Assembly (NCBI GenBank): GCA_032358165.1
Contig: JAALGY010000019.1
Location: 1,798,001-1,862,000 of the forward strand
DNA length: 64,000 nt
Source: Diplosphaera chodatii
Taxonomy: Eukaryota > Chlorophyta > Trebouxiophyceae > Prasiolales > Stichococcaceae
Direction of reading: 5' to 3'
In this document: piece by piece, positions 26,120-38,771 of the stretch
How the letters are laid out: every line of letters begins with the position of its first letter
Position numbering within the stretch: position 1 is the first letter of the stretch
Translations under genes and position numbers: made by a program
Notes under the pieces: model-generated
What the model saw: the letters and a program-made list of their open reading frames with translations, nothing else
Database searches by the model: none
What the model was told of the DNA's origin: nothing

Positions 26120-29050
26120 TCTGCCCGAGGGCGGTGGGCTCCTGCTGCTGGCGGGCGACACTGGCGAGGCGGGTCGGCGGCTCGCGGATGTCTGGCGGTT
26201 TGACGCCACACTAGTAGCCCGCGGGCTGCACCCCTGGGAGCTGCTGTCAGAGTCAAGCGGCACAGACCGCCTGGAGGCCAGGTGCAGATGCGATGGAATG
26301 CAAGTGCAGGTGCCCGCTGTATCGCGCATGACTCAGATGGTCGGCTGTCATGATCATGCAGCATGACGACTGCAAGTCTGGGTGGTACACAACCAACTGT
26401 GTGCTGTGCACGAACCTGTGCCATGGCTCACTCATTGATGCAGGAGCAATGCAGCTGCAGCGGTGGCAGGGAACAGCGTCGCTGTCTTTGGCGGCTGGCA
26501 CGCCTCGGGCCTGGCGCCCCTTGCACGCCTGCAAGTTTTCGATCTGGAGCAGCAGCGCTGGAGTGACCCTGCCGGCAGCCACGCCAGCAGCAGCAGCGGC
26601 GGCGGCGGCAGCAGCTCAAGCGCTGGCGGTGCTGTAGACGGTGGCACACCTGCTGCATCCGCATCCTCGGGGGTGGTGCACACCAACGGGACTGCCGCTG
26701 ACCAGCTGGCACTTGCCAATGGCGTCGGTGCTGTTGCCATCGCTGGGCATGACGGCGCCGAGCCAGGTGCAGCAGCAGCAGCAGAAATGGCGCAGAGTGC
26801 CAGCCAGGAGGCGCCGTGCGCTCGGGGGCAGCCGAGTCTGACGACCTTGACCGATGGTGGCGCCATGCTGCTGTTTGGCGGGTGCGCCACAGCTGACTGA
26901 GCTGCGAACGGTAGAAGGACTGCACCAAATTGCCAGCACCTCGCGCAGGAAGCGAAACATGTTCTTCAGCTGCGGGTTGAGACACCTCACGATCCTGTTT
27001 ACGACTTGCAATCTGCAGGTGGGATGGCAAGCAGCGTTTCAACGACCTTTGGCGCCTGGACACCTCCACATGGCAGTGGTCACAGCTGCAGCCATCAGGT
27101 GCTCGTCTGTAGAGCACACCGATGAGCACACGGGTGTTGATGATGCTCAAGCGCTAGCTGTATTGATCCCATGGAGCGTCAGCAAAGGGTTGGACCATCA
27201 ACCACCGCAGCAGTTGGAAGACGCTGAGGGGAAGGCGCTGAGGGTCCATGCCATAGACATGATGCACTCCGGCCGCCCTTGGCATAGGCCAGCTAGGCAG
27301 CTATGCCTGCACCTGCAAACTTGGAGTTTATGCCACCCACGCTCATCAGGCACAAGGTCCTGCTCATGCAGGCCGGCCGCCGCCTGCCCGGGCGGACCAT
27401 GTTGCGATCGTGTGGCACTACTGCGACTGCGGCCACTGGAAGGACATCCTGGTCGTGCACGGCGGCTCCTCCGCAGACGGCCTCCTGGGGGACGTGTGGA
27501 CCTACGATGTGGACACAAACAGGTAGCCATGTGTGCAAAATCATGTATGAACAGCAGTATGTTCATGGAGCTGCCTGCAGCCGTGGGGCGGGCCCTGTCT
27601 GTGCACCAACAGCGGCATGCATCCCAGGGGCTGATGGTGAATGCCTGAGGAGCTGGTGTGTTGGCACTGCGGCTACTGGTAGCAGTGCACCGCAGCATCA
27701 GCCCCTGCTTGGGAGGTGTTGTAGGAGAGCAGTCTGGTAATCCAGGTGCCACCAACACCAAATGTTTCCTGCAGCTGGCGGCAGGCGCACTGTGGCGGCA
27801 GCGCCCCCTGTTCCCGCAGCTCACATGCCGCTGCACTGCTGGACGGCCATCTTCTTGTATCAGGTGCACTTCTGCCACTTGTTTGTGGTGCCCTGTGGGT
27901 CATCTGGCTTGCGTAGGCTGCCAGGGCTATGCTAAACTTACGTTGCAAATGCAGGTGCAGGGCTGAGCGCTGAAAGACTTTTTACAAAACTGCTTGGTAC
28001 TGTTGCTGCCTGGCGTATGCAATAACTGTGTGACGCATGGTGCAGGGGGCCAGGCGCAGGGCGAGGTACTGTCGGACCTGCATGTGCTACAGCTCAGCAC
28101 GCTGACGTGGCTGCCGCTGCCGTCGCCAGAACCCCTACTGCCGCCGCGCTGCCGCCACAGCCTGGCGGTTGCTGCTACATCCGGCGGCATTGCAGCGGAC
28201 CAAACGGTTGCGGATGGCATCCACAGCAGCTGTGTGCCAACTTCGGCCGCAGCCGATGCAGAGGGTACCTTCAACACGTCAGCGCCAGGGGCCGCGCCCG
28301 CATGTGTGCCAGCACAGGCTGAGGGTACGCCTGCACCCGAGCCGCAGCAGCAGCAGCATGTGGTCTGGCTGTTTGGTGGCTTCGACGGCAGCAGAGCCTG
28401 CGGCGAAATGTTTCAGATCGTGCTACCAGACGGCCTCAACTTACAGCAGCAGGGCGCAGCGTCCTCTGCGCCTTCAGAGGTGGCAGCTGCACACATGTGA
28501 TGACGCTGCTCTTACAGGATTCCTTGTCGCCTTGCCACTGCTGTACCACCGTGTCTGAACGGCGCTTCGTGAGCCCGCTCGACATGGTGCAGGTTGTCAA
28601 CGCCAGCAATTCATGCTTTGAGTTGTGGAATTATAGGAGGAACCGTCAGGAAAGCACGTCCTGTCACTGGAGGATCTCGAGGCGGTCGTGCGGACGATGC
28701 CGCCGTGGAAGCAGGTCCGGCGGCTGCATGCTGCGGCGCTGGAGCAGCAGCTGGACCAGTACATCGACCCTGCCAGCGGGTAAGCAGGGTGTGCTGTATG
28801 TCGCGTCTTCCTTTGACACAGGGCTTGCAGGCAATGGATGCATCACCTGGTGCTGGTCCGCCCCCTTGGTTCAGCATGCTACCGCTCTGCTTACTTGGTG
28901 CTGATAACGCAAGCGCAGCACTGATGTTTGACCGTTCCTGTCAACAGGTACACGGTGTGGACAGCCCACTACTTGAAGCAGCGACCATGCTGCGGCAACG
29001 CATGCCGACACTGTCCATGGGGCCACGAAAACGTTGTGAAGACTGCATAA
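26120..29050 (+). CDS. Kelch-repeat protein with C-terminal DUF5522 domain (5' exon uncertain)
   Basis: Exons 26120-26281, 26444-26881, 27019-27098, 27372-27522, 27820-27863, 28046-28479, 28637-28779 and 28948-29050 join in phase to 518 aa plus a missing N-terminal exon. Kelch blades show the GG doublet and W signatures: LLLLAGD...LADVWRFD, VAVFGGWHASG...QVFDLEQQRW, RFNDLWRLDTSTWQW, VVHGG...LLGDVWTYDVDTN, VLSDLHVLQLSTLTWLPLP and WLFGGFDG. Low-complexity Ala/Gly inserts sit inside exons 2 and 6. The end, GYTVWTAHYLKQRPCCGNAC followed by RHCPWGHE, is the cysteine motif of DUF5522 (PF17653). A preceding exon ending near 26066 (VPVRHAVAV) fits the first blade but would need a GC donor and a 53-nt intron. 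The binding partner is unknown. Confidence 0.85.
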
Positions 29051-29342
29051 CGTGCTGTGGTGATGACCTCAATCATTTCGTAACTGCCATATGTCAAACC
29101 GGGTGGTTGGAAGGGGAGGCCGCACATGTTTCATTCTGAAGACCTGAACTGTTGTACGTATCAGTACAGCTTCTGGCCCGTTGTTCAAAACAGGGTCTGA
29201 TCACTGTTTCAGCTGCAAAATAAATGTCATTCGTTGCCAATCTGACGCAATCGGCCATGAATGCCGTCACTGAACAAGGTCCAACCACCATCAATCTGCA
29301 CCGTTAGTGCATGTAGGCATGTGCCGCAACCACTCAAGTCAA

Positions 29343-32300
29343 ATGCGGGTGAGAAATGGGCTGCTGCTCAGCACTCTGGTGCCGGATCTGCAGCAAGTCA
29401 TTGTTGGAATCATATGCGATCGGCTGCACAGCACAGACGCAGATGTTGCAGCATCTGCTCAAGACGCCGCCATGGCGCTTCGCCTGACATGCCGCACCCT
29501 CAGAGCTGCCGTGGATGCCAGCGTCATGCAGGCAGAAAGCCGCGTTACCTCTTCGGTCGATGTTGGACGAGTCGCGGCATTGTTTTCAGGTGTGCACCAT
29601 GCTCCTGTCATCACATCCTGCCTGTGTGACAGGCATGTCTGCGGCGGCACTGTCACGGCCGAGTCCAGCTCTGTCCACGCCACCCGCAGGCCTCCGAAAG
29701 ATTCATTTGCGGATACCAGCCGGCGCAAGCACGATCACAATTCTGCCAGGCCGGATGCCATGCCTGACTGACATGAGGTGCGACAACGCCGAAGCATGGC
29801 ATACGCATATACTGCTTCACCGATGCAGCCACCGGCACACCCTGTGGAGTTCCATGCCTAAGCTTTCGTGCATGTGTGCATGTAGAATTACGTCAGACGG
29901 CTTGCTCAGCGGCATGCAGCACCTGGACCTGCGGCATGTGGCAACACAACTTACGTCTCTCAGTCTGGCGCTGAGCTACAGCAGGCCAGGATCAGGTTTA
30001 CAATCATACTAGACCTTTGCAGGCACGAGCCTTTGCCAACCGGACATACTTTTTTACAATGTATTACTTTTTATTAGATAAAAGAATTGTTGAACTTTTA
30101 GGTCCGTTCAGACTTTCAACAGTTTTCCAACAATCAGAGGAGCACTGGGAAAGCAACGCAGAAATGCTCGCAGCTCTTGCACAGCTCCGCGAGCTGCGCC
30201 ATCTGGACTTGGACAACTGCAGCATCTTGCCAGGCGATGGTGCGTATGTTTTCCAGCCCTCCCATCTTGTAAACCCTTGGCTTTGCTGTGCTAGGCTCAT
30301 CAACCATCCGGTACACCCGTCAGCTTAATGAGTATGTTGCAGACACACACGTCATGGCAGCCTGGTGGGCTCCTGTGCAGGCTCAGCTGCTTGCACCCAG
30401 CTGTCGACGCTGCGCAAGCTGACGTCGCTGGTTGTCAGGCACCAGCCCACATATTGGCTGCGTGTGATGCTGCCAGCGCTGCAGGGCCTGAGGCGCCTGC
30501 AGTGCGTCGTGATCATGCTCCATGCCGATGGCTCGGGAGCGCTGCCAGCCCTGAGTGGACTGGCTGCTCTCGAGCAATTACACATGACAGGTCATGTTGT
30601 GGGTGATTACAAGCTGGCGCTTCCGCCATCACTCACGGTGCGCACTTTATGCGACGCTGACCTTGCGTGCAGGTTTGATGTTCGCTCAAAGTCTGAATCC
30701 TCATGGAGGGTGCTTGCAGATGGGGCATGCACGGGACATCTGCATGCACACTCCCAAGCGCTGCATGCAAAGGGTTCACTCATTCCAAGTAGCTGGACAG
30801 AGTTGCATTGTGCCACTTTCTGCAGGAATTCACCTTTGTGCTGGCAGCCAACATCAGGGCAGAGGTCACCACAGAGGCAGCAGCTGCCACACTGCTCGGC
30901 ATGGCCGGCCGCCTGACAGCTCTTGTTGTGCCATCTGCTGGCGCTAAGCATCTGGCAGCAATGCAGCAGGCGGGCCCAGTGCTTGCTGGGGCGCTGACTT
31001 CGTTGAGCTTCAGCATCGACAACTTCGGCCATGCAGCTGACTTCGACTGGACTCAGCCTGACTTGCATGCTGCCGCACAAGCTGTGCAGAGCTTGGCAGC
31101 TGGACTGCAGCATGTGGAGGTCGGGCTGGACCCACCTGTCAAGATCCTGGGGGACTTCAGCGCAGCTGAGGTGCAAGCGGCCAATGCAGCATTCCAGGAG
31201 CTCATGCGCAGCCTGCCATGCTGCCAGGTACTGCGTGTGGGCTTCTGTGGCGCTATTTCCTCACAGGCCAGAAGCAGAGGGCTGCTGCAGCATGCTCGAA
31301 CATTGCTCTCGTTGAGCGTGCACGATGACTATGGCCGTGAGCAGGTGTGCTTCGGTTGCCAAGATCTGCAATATTGCCGACATATGCTTTTTAAACCTAA
31401 TTTGGTCGTGTGTACATCCCCATTTGGCTGATGTCAGCTATCAGCAACGTCAGCCTTCGCAGTGCTGAAGCTGCACATTCGAATGTGCTGCCTGCAGGAC
31501 GTGTGTGTGAGCAGCGCAGCGCAGGAGTTGAGCAGACTGACGCGGCTTACCAAGTTTAGCTTCTCTACACAAGACCTGCTTCACAGAGGCGGTGGCCTGC
31601 AATGCCTCCGCGCCCTGTGGCAGCTGCAAGACCTGGAAATCCACAGCACTGCGCTTGGGGCCAGAAATGCTGCTCCCTTGAACGCAGTGCCGCCGCTGTC
31701 GTGCTGCACAGCACTCACGAGGCTGTGCATGCCGGTCATGTTGAACAAGGTGCGGACATGGCATGGTTGTTGCCGCAGCTGACTGCAAGCATGCGCGCTT
31801 GTGGCCGCCGCCAACAGCATCTTCTTGACATTGCATGCTGTGAGCATGCAGACACGCCCATCTTATGGAGCAGCAGCTCATGCTGCAAATCTTCACTGCT
31901 GTAGGCCTGGTTCCCATGTATTGTTCAGCTGCGCAACCTGCCGCTGCGGGATCTGGGCCTGGGGATGCAGCAGCTTGCAGAGCCAGCAGCGTTCCTTGCT
32001 CCTTTCCAGCAACTGTCCCAGACGCTGCGGCACCTGTCGCTGCACTGCAGCTACATTTATGCCGAGCTGGCGCACAGATATCTGCATGGGCAAAGCGGGG
32101 GTCCCTCACACACTGGGGTCAAATGGTGGCGTGCAATGGTGAACTGGTGGAGTGGCGGAATGCCGAATCTGCAGCCAACATCCCCACTGCCAGTCAAGCT
32201 GCAGATCACAGCGCTCAGGTGGGTCGGGGCCTATGCAGTGTATTCAAAGTGCACAGGAATACCGCCATACAGGGCACATCGTTGTGAGAGTTGACTGACG

Positions 32301-33657
32301 TTGCAGACAGGGAAGCATGCTCTCAAACCTACCGGTACGGGGAACACGTTGCACATCCCATGCCCGTGTCTCGCATGTAGTGATGTGCACTTCAGCAGAA
32401 GGCAACCCCCTGCCTGTCCCAGGACGCTGGAGCTCGTGGCCCTTGAAGCTCCAGATGCCACGATGGCTGGCGTCCTTCAACAGCTGACATTGCTGAAGGT
32501 GTGTCCGCTGGACCATGGTGTGACGTCATCTGGCGCATGTGCAGCTTAACCTGGTATGCAGTCATAGACAGCAGCATGCACACATGCGGTGATGCTGTCT
32601 GCGACGTTGGAACACTTTGGTGCCAGGAATTGGATGCGTTCCACTGTCATACCCTGGCGGCCCTGACAGTGGCGAGCCTGCCGGTGTCGCTGCGGCGGCT
32701 GCAGCTGCAGCACTGCTTTGGCGTGACGGCAGACTGCATGGCCAGCCTTGGGCGGCTGTCGGCCCTGGAGCGCCTGGCGCTGGCCGACCTGCCCCACGCG
32801 TGCGGCGATGACGCCCTGCAGCAGCTGGCGCCGCAGCTGCAGGCCCGCCTGTCCTCCCTGGAGTTCAATGGCTTCGGGTGGCATGAGGTCAGTGCTCTGC
32901 TTTGACAAGGAACCAGCTGTCTTAATGAACTACCGCTGCCTTCGACGCTCTGCATCTTCGTGCGGGGAGCCTGTCCCTGACTAGCACGTACGGGGTGGTG
33001 TGTTGCTACCTGGCAGGAGGACCGCATCAGTGCTGGATGCAGCAGCCTGACAGACGCTGGCGGGCTGGCTCTGGCCCACGCGCTGGCTGCGGCTGACCCC
33101 ACCAACCGGCCCACCCTGGAGCACCTCTGTCTCCAAAAGCATCCAAAGCTGAGCTGGAGGACAGCGGCAGCCCTGGCAGCGGCGCCGCTGCACAGCCTCA
33201 GCCAGCTACTGCTGAGCCACACCGGTGCGCCGATGTCAAGCCCGCCTGGGCGTGCTGCGTCACAGACCATCGACACATGACGCGCAGAAGCACTTCAATC
33301 AATGCTCTGCTACCCTGCTGCTGTGTGTGCATATGTGCTGCAGCAAGGTGCGATCTGCTCAAAGTGCGACTCCGCGGTGGCGACTAGGCCATCATCAGAT
33401 GATCCACGCTGGACTCTTCGCCAAAGATCCGCAGCTGGGCATTCTGCACTGCCCGACAGCGCTCTGGTGTTTGCGTGCCAGGCCTCGATGACCGGGGGCT
33501 GCTGCACCTGGCGGCTGGTATGCCGCGGCTGCTGCGTGTGGACGTGGTGGGCTGCAGGCGCATCACGGCTGGTGGTCTGGTCCAGGCGCAGCACACCGCA
33601 AACATGTGCTCGAAGCACCGCATGGCGATCACATATCGCGAGCTGGGCGGCCTGTGA
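29343..33657 (+). CDS. F-box-like/LRR protein, cluster copy 1 (LRR1)
   Basis: Twelve exons join in phase to 869 aa: 29343-29589, 29690-29777, 29886-29995, 30138-30239, 30381-30637, 30826-31344, 31498-31749, 31905-32218, 32423-32498, 32627-32887, 33017-33224, 33482-33657. The N-terminus (LVPDLQQVIV...ALRLTCRTLRAAV) resembles a degenerate F-box. Leucine-rich repeats follow (LAALAQLRELRHLDLDNC, LPVSLRRLQLQHC, LGRLSALERLALADL), and the end is LRR_CC-type (GLLHLAAGMPRLLRVDVVGC). An SCF substrate-receptor role is inferred. An upstream in-frame ATG at 29307 is also possible. Intron 29996-30137 is absent from the other copies and contains organelle-like DNA. The next copy in the cluster follows on the same strand. 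Confidence 0.85.
29996..30137 (+). other. Private LRR1 intron containing AT-rich, nad5-like organellar DNA
   Basis: Between CAG/GTTTAC at 29995/29996 and CAATCAG at 30137 the phase is kept (phase 1 to phase 1). The corresponding exon is unbroken in LRR2, LRR3 and LRR4. Roughly 30040-30137 is strikingly AT-rich against GC-rich surroundings. One frame is open across that part (30041-30136) and reads TYFFTMYYFLLDKRIVELLG then PFRLSTVF, which resembles the C-terminal part of mitochondrial NADH dehydrogenase subunit 5 (RG-I-ELLGP-G-S type). The nuclear mitochondrial insertion (NUMT) is inference from composition and family memory. Confidence 0.55.
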
Positions 33658-34306
33658 GCCTGTTGCGCCGTCAAGCCCGCAGCTGCATGCTGCAGCTGTC
33701 ACCGGCCCGTTGACAGTGAAGACAGCAGCAAGCGCGCGCCGCTGCCGCTTTGACAACTGCACCTGTGAAGGCGGTCCGCAACGGCAGCCAGCTGGGTGGC
33801 TGGATACCTGCATACCTGGCAGCCATACAGATGGCGATGCAGCTGTCCAGTAAAGGTCGGCAATGTGAAGCAGCAAGCATACAAAAGATGAGGAGAGAAC
33901 ATGACAAAGTAGGCCGCCAGTCCGTAGTAGTTTGGCCACTGCAGCGCTTTCACGTCTCTTCAGTGGTCTAGATGAGTGACAGTCTCAATGCACAGTCACA
34001 TGGTGTTGACCATGCAACGGCAGCAGTGTGCTGTTCGATGAGCAATGAGATTGCTCTTGTCAAGCAGTGTCTGCTGTAAGAGCACCGTGTGATATGGCGA
34101 GATCAGCAAGCTGAGGTGTTGTGACGGCGCTGCTTCCTGGTTCCTGCCCCTGCATGTGCACATCCTCCTGCAGATGGTGCCAGTGCAGTGTGACGTTTGC
34201 ACTAGCCATTAAGCTGCCGCTCAGCTGACGCAGTGCTGCCGCGTGTGCTAGAAGCGGTCAAGAGTCAACTATTGTTTAAGCACCTGCACCTTCTGTGTAG
34301 TTTGGC
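33658..34306. other. Intergenic region between LRR1 and LRR2
   Basis: It holds the LRR1 3' UTR and the LRR2 promoter. A TGTAA motif at about 34076 is a possible LRR1 poly(A) signal. No ORF with coding character is seen on either strand. Confidence 0.35.
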
Positions 34307-37300
34307 ATGCGCCGCGCTCAGCCAGATCAGACACCGAAAGCCGGCATGATGCTCAGCACGCTGAAGCCGGATGTGCAGCAGCTCATCGCCAGGCACAGCT
34401 GCGATGGGCTGCACAGCACAGACGCAGACGCTGCAGCATCTGCCCAGGACACCGCCATGGTGCTGCGCCTCACATGCCGCACCCTCAGAGCTGCCGTCGA
34501 TGCCAGCGTCACCCAGCTAGACATTCGTGCAACCTCCTCGGTTGACATCGAACGAGCTGCGGCGCGCTTCCCTGGTGTGCATCTTGCATGGATCCCAACC
34601 AACCTCAATTCAAGTGCACGCTGCTGGCACCCTGGCAATGTCTCATGCGGCGGTGGCGCAGCTGCACCCATACGTTGCTGACCGCCCGCAGGACTCGAGA
34701 CGATACACCTGCGGACTCCGGCTGGCGTGGGCCAGGTCAAGATCGGACAGGGGCAGCTGCCATGCCTGACGGCTGTGAGGTACGACGCTGCGGGTGTTGG
34801 CGGCCTGAGCACTGATGCTGTTTTTCCCAACCGTACTGCAGTGGACCCTCATCGTAATGAACCGTGCATGCAGGTGGACTTCGGATGATGTGTTCAGCGG
34901 CTGTCACTGGCTGGATCTGCAGCATGTGGTTGCCCAGCTGACATCCCTCACCCTGAAGTACGGCTCCATCACTTCGGACGCATACGCACGCTGGAAGAGC
35001 ACTGCGACCATGCTGGCCGGCCTCGCACAGCTCAGCGAGCTCCGCCACCTCGACATCGGCAACTGCCGGCTGCTGCCCACAGCTGGTGCGCTGGGCATGC
35101 CTTCCCCGTCACATCACAGTCTGCGCCCCGGTCATGTCACCACCCCAAAGGCGTCATGTGCATGTCAGGTTAGTCTATGAGTTTCCAAGCACATGGAGCA
35201 CGGAGACCTTATGTGATCCTGTGTAGGCTCTGCCGCCTGCACGGAGCTGTCGGCACTGCGCAAGCTGACATCGCTGGTGGTGTGGCAGCGCCCCACGCAG
35301 CACCTGCACGTGATGCTGCCGGTGCTGCGGGGCCTGCGGCACCAGCGGTGCACTGTGGCGGCGTTCCATGCCGATGGCTCGGGAGCGCTGCCAGTTCTGA
35401 GCCAACTGACCGCTCTGGAGGAGCTGCACATGGAGGGCCAGCTCGTGGGTGACTACAAGTTAGCGTTCCCGCCAGCTCTCAAGGTGTGCAGGCATGCACG
35501 CAAATTCTGTGGTGACCTGCCGCATGCAGCCGTCATTGTGCACGAATGGCGTGTGCAGCTTACCGGGACTGCAGAGTCTGCGTCCGTATTAGATGATGGC
35601 CGATTGTTGCAGATGTCTCTGAGGAATGCATCCCACTTGGCAGTTGCTGTGCACAGGAGTTCAGGTTCGTGTGGGCAACCCGCGAGGGGACTGAGTTCAA
35701 AGACGATGCGGCGGCGGCCACGCTGCGCGGCATGGCCGGCCGCCTGACGGCTCTGGTGGTGCCGTGTGCCACGGAAGGGCACCTGGAAGCACTGTTTGCG
35801 GCGGGCGCGCAGCTCGCAGGGACGCTGTCATCCCTGAGCCTCAGCGTCGGCATCAGCGATGCGACAGCTGACATATACAATGCGACGGACGCCGTCTACG
35901 CCATTGTGGAGGGCCTGCGGCACGTCGACCTCGAGCTCGACTCGGGCTTCAACTTCCTCTGGGACTTTAGCGAAGCCGAGATCCGCAGAGCCGACGACGC
36001 ATTTGCGCAGCTCATGGAGACGCTGCCGTGCTGCCAGAGCCTGCGCCTGGGCTTCTGCGGCGCCGTCTCCCACGAAGCCATTGGCAGGGAGTTGCTGCGC
36101 CATGCGCAAGACCTGACCTCACTCCACTTGAGTATCGGCTACTTCACTTGCGAGGTGAGCTACAGGATAGTGACGATTCATGTGCATAAGTGCATATCGG
36201 CATCAATTGTCATATGTCCTCACCACGTTGAACAGTCGAGGCTCGCAAGCCTGAGAGACAACATCGGTGGGGCTCGAGATGTACCCTGGAACAACCCATG
36301 TGCTGCAGGGTGCAGACACCACCAACCCGATACAGGAGCTGAGCGCGCTGACGCGCCTCACACAGCTGCACGTGTTGACCGCCGACTACCAGCAAGTCAG
36401 CAGCAGCCTGCAGTGCCTGAGCGGCCTGCAGCGGCTGCGGGATGTGGAGATCCAGGCGCTGCAGGCAGCGGAGGAGGTCACTAATCTGACTGCAGTGCCG
36501 CCACTGTCCCACTGCACAGCCCTCACAAGGCTTGGCAGTCTGTACATGCCAGGAGAGGTGCGAAGGCTCCCAGCTCATCTCTTGTGGCGTGTGCCTGCTT
36601 GGCGTTTTGCATCTTGCAACAACCTTGGAGGTGCTCGGTGATGCAGCGTCTGCTCGCTTCTGTGCCCCTGCAGGCATGGCTGCCGAGCATCGCTCAGCTG
36701 AGCAAGCTGCCGTTGCGGGAGGTGTTCCTGGATGTCCAGTGGCTGCCACACCAGGCAGCGTTCCTGGCTCCCTTCCAGCAGCTGGGGCAGACGTTGCGGC
36801 AGCTGACGCTGGTGTGCAGACATCCTCGGTTGCCGGCACCAGCACCGGCGCCCCAAACATGCCCATCGCCGCTGGAACCGCTGCAGGCCACAGCCCTCAG
36901 GTGCGTAGATGCCAGGGTTCATGGGAGTGAAATATCCGGAGAGCGCCAAACAGGGCACAACAGAGCAAGAGGCTTCATTGCCCTGCTGTGAAGGGTGCAC
37001 GTACTGACATGCCCTTCAAGAAGGCACACCACCTGCTTGTTGCAGGAAGCTGATCCTCACCTCGATGAACACTCCAGATGCAATGCTAGCAGGCGTGCTT
37101 GAGCAGCTGCCGTTGCTGAAGGTACGCCTGCTGACTCACAGTGCAAGGCCAGTTGCGTGCATGCACACAGCTTGCACCAACACACGACCGCACACAACGT
37201 GCAGCAGGCTGCATGCATGCACTACATTTGACGGTGCATTCGCCTGATGACAGGACTTCGAGGTGATGCGCTGCCACACCATCGCGGCTGCGTCCTTCGC

Positions 37301-38412
37301 GAACCTGCCGGTGTCGCTACGCCAGCTGAGGCTGCAGCAGTGCTCTGGTGTGACGCCGGGCTGTCTTGCCAGCCTGGGCCGGCTGCCAGCCCTGGAGCAC
37401 CTGGCGCTGGCCGACCTGCGCAGCGCTGGTGGCGATGTCGCCCTGCAGCAGTTGGCGCCGCACCTCCATGCGGGCCTGTCCTCCCTGGAGTTCAGCGGCA
37501 GGTTCGTAGATCAGGTCAGTGACGTGATGCCCTACTGCCTTGCCAGCCCACGTCGTGCACAGATGTTTGTACCTGAGATGAGCAGTCTCCCCCCTGTCGG
37601 TGTGTGTTCCATGATGTCATTAATCTGCAGGAGGACAGCCCAGTCCACCATCCAGCTGCCCAGTATATCTGAGAAATGAGCAGTTTGCCCGTTGTCAGCA
37701 TGTCTATCACGAATAATTGTTTTCGTGCGGGATGTGCAGGAGGAGGAGCAGTGTCCAGAGGTCATTCCAGATGCCCAGTGTCTGACGGATGCCGGCATCT
37801 TGGCGTTCGCCCATGCGCTGGCAGCAGCCAACCCCGCCGATCGGCCCACCCTGGAGTACCTGTGCCTCAAGAGGCACCCAGGCCTTGGCATTGCTGCGGC
37901 GGAAGCGCTGGCGACAGCACCTCTGCAGAGCCTCAGCCGGCTGCAGCTGAGCGAAGGAGGTGCGCTGCGATGATAACTTGCAGCAGCTGCATTACCGCAT
38001 CATTTGTGCACCCTGCACCATTGCTCCAGACTGCACAGCCGGGCAAAGGGATTTCATATCCCAGGCTCCTGGTTGCACGTATTTTGCCATGAGGCTCAGA
38101 TATCTTGCTGTCTGCTGAGGGTGCGAGCCTGCTGTAGGACTGACACCCCGCTCAAGTTTGCGATGGTCAGCCCAAGGCTTTGCCACACTCTGAGCTGGCG
38201 CCTGGTGCTGCCTTATAGGTATGGACGACGCGGGGCTGCTGCACCTGGCGAGCCACATGCCGCAGCTGCTGCATCTGGGCGTGTCTGGCTGCTGGCGCAT
38301 CACGGGCGGCGGGCTGGCCGCGGCGCGGGAAGCCGCGACTCGCTGCTCAAAAGGCCGCATGGTGATCACAAAAGTCGATGATGAGCCTGCGGCGCCTGCG
38401 GCTGTGGTTTAG
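34307..38412 (+). CDS. F-box-like/LRR protein, cluster copy 2 (LRR2)
   Basis: Eleven exons join in phase to 849 aa: 34307-34574, 34692-34779, 34874-35085, 35227-35483, 35657-36154, 36309-36557, 36674-36900, 37046-37121, 37254-37514, 37740-37959, 38219-38412. Exon lengths match LRR1 exactly at several places (88, 257, 76 and 261 nt), showing recent common descent. The F-box-like start is MMLSTLKPDVQQLIA with VLRLTCRTLRAAV. Repeats include LAGLAQLSELRHLDIGNC, LGRLPALEHLALADL and GLLHLASHMPQLLHLGVSGC. Exon 3 is continuous where LRR1 has its extra intron. It is convergent with LRR3 and 360 bp from it. Confidence 0.88.
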
Positions 38413-38771
38413 TACAGGGACACAGGATGCCAGCTTCGTTAGGCTGGCTCAGCAGGCTGACTCCAGGGGGCCCGTCAGTTTGCCATCATATTAATTGCTT
38501 GTGTGATGTCTGCAAAGGCCTGGTGCATAGCGACTGGATAATCTGCTCGTCTGTATGTGGAAGAGGAAGCAATCTTGATCTGGGCATTGGCATGTTCTGT
38601 GAGACATATGCTCTTTCGCAATCATGCACGTAAGGTGTACCCTGGGTATGTTGCGCCACCAACTGTGCAGTACACATCGTGAGCAGGACCGACCGCAGGG
38701 CATAACTGCTTGTTACAGCATATGGTTCCTGTAAACACAGCATCGTCTTTCGATCCTAACCGTTGACTGAC
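38413..38771. other. Convergent 3' intergenic region between LRR2 and LRR3
   Basis: This is where the orientation of the LRR cluster flips from + to -. A TGTAA motif on the + strand (38730-38734, LRR2 side) and one on the minus strand (TTACA at 38713-38717, LRR3 side) lie within 22 bp of each other, so the two transcripts probably overlap at their ends. No other gene is seen. Confidence 0.4.
38713..38734. terminator. Paired, opposed TGTAA poly(A) motifs
   Basis: TTACA at 38713-38717 reads TGTAA for LRR3, 55 nt after its stop. TGTAA at 38730-38734 reads for LRR2, 318 nt after its stop. TGTAA is the usual poly(A) signal in chlorophyte algae. Both assignments are inferred from the motif and position alone. 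Confidence 0.4.
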
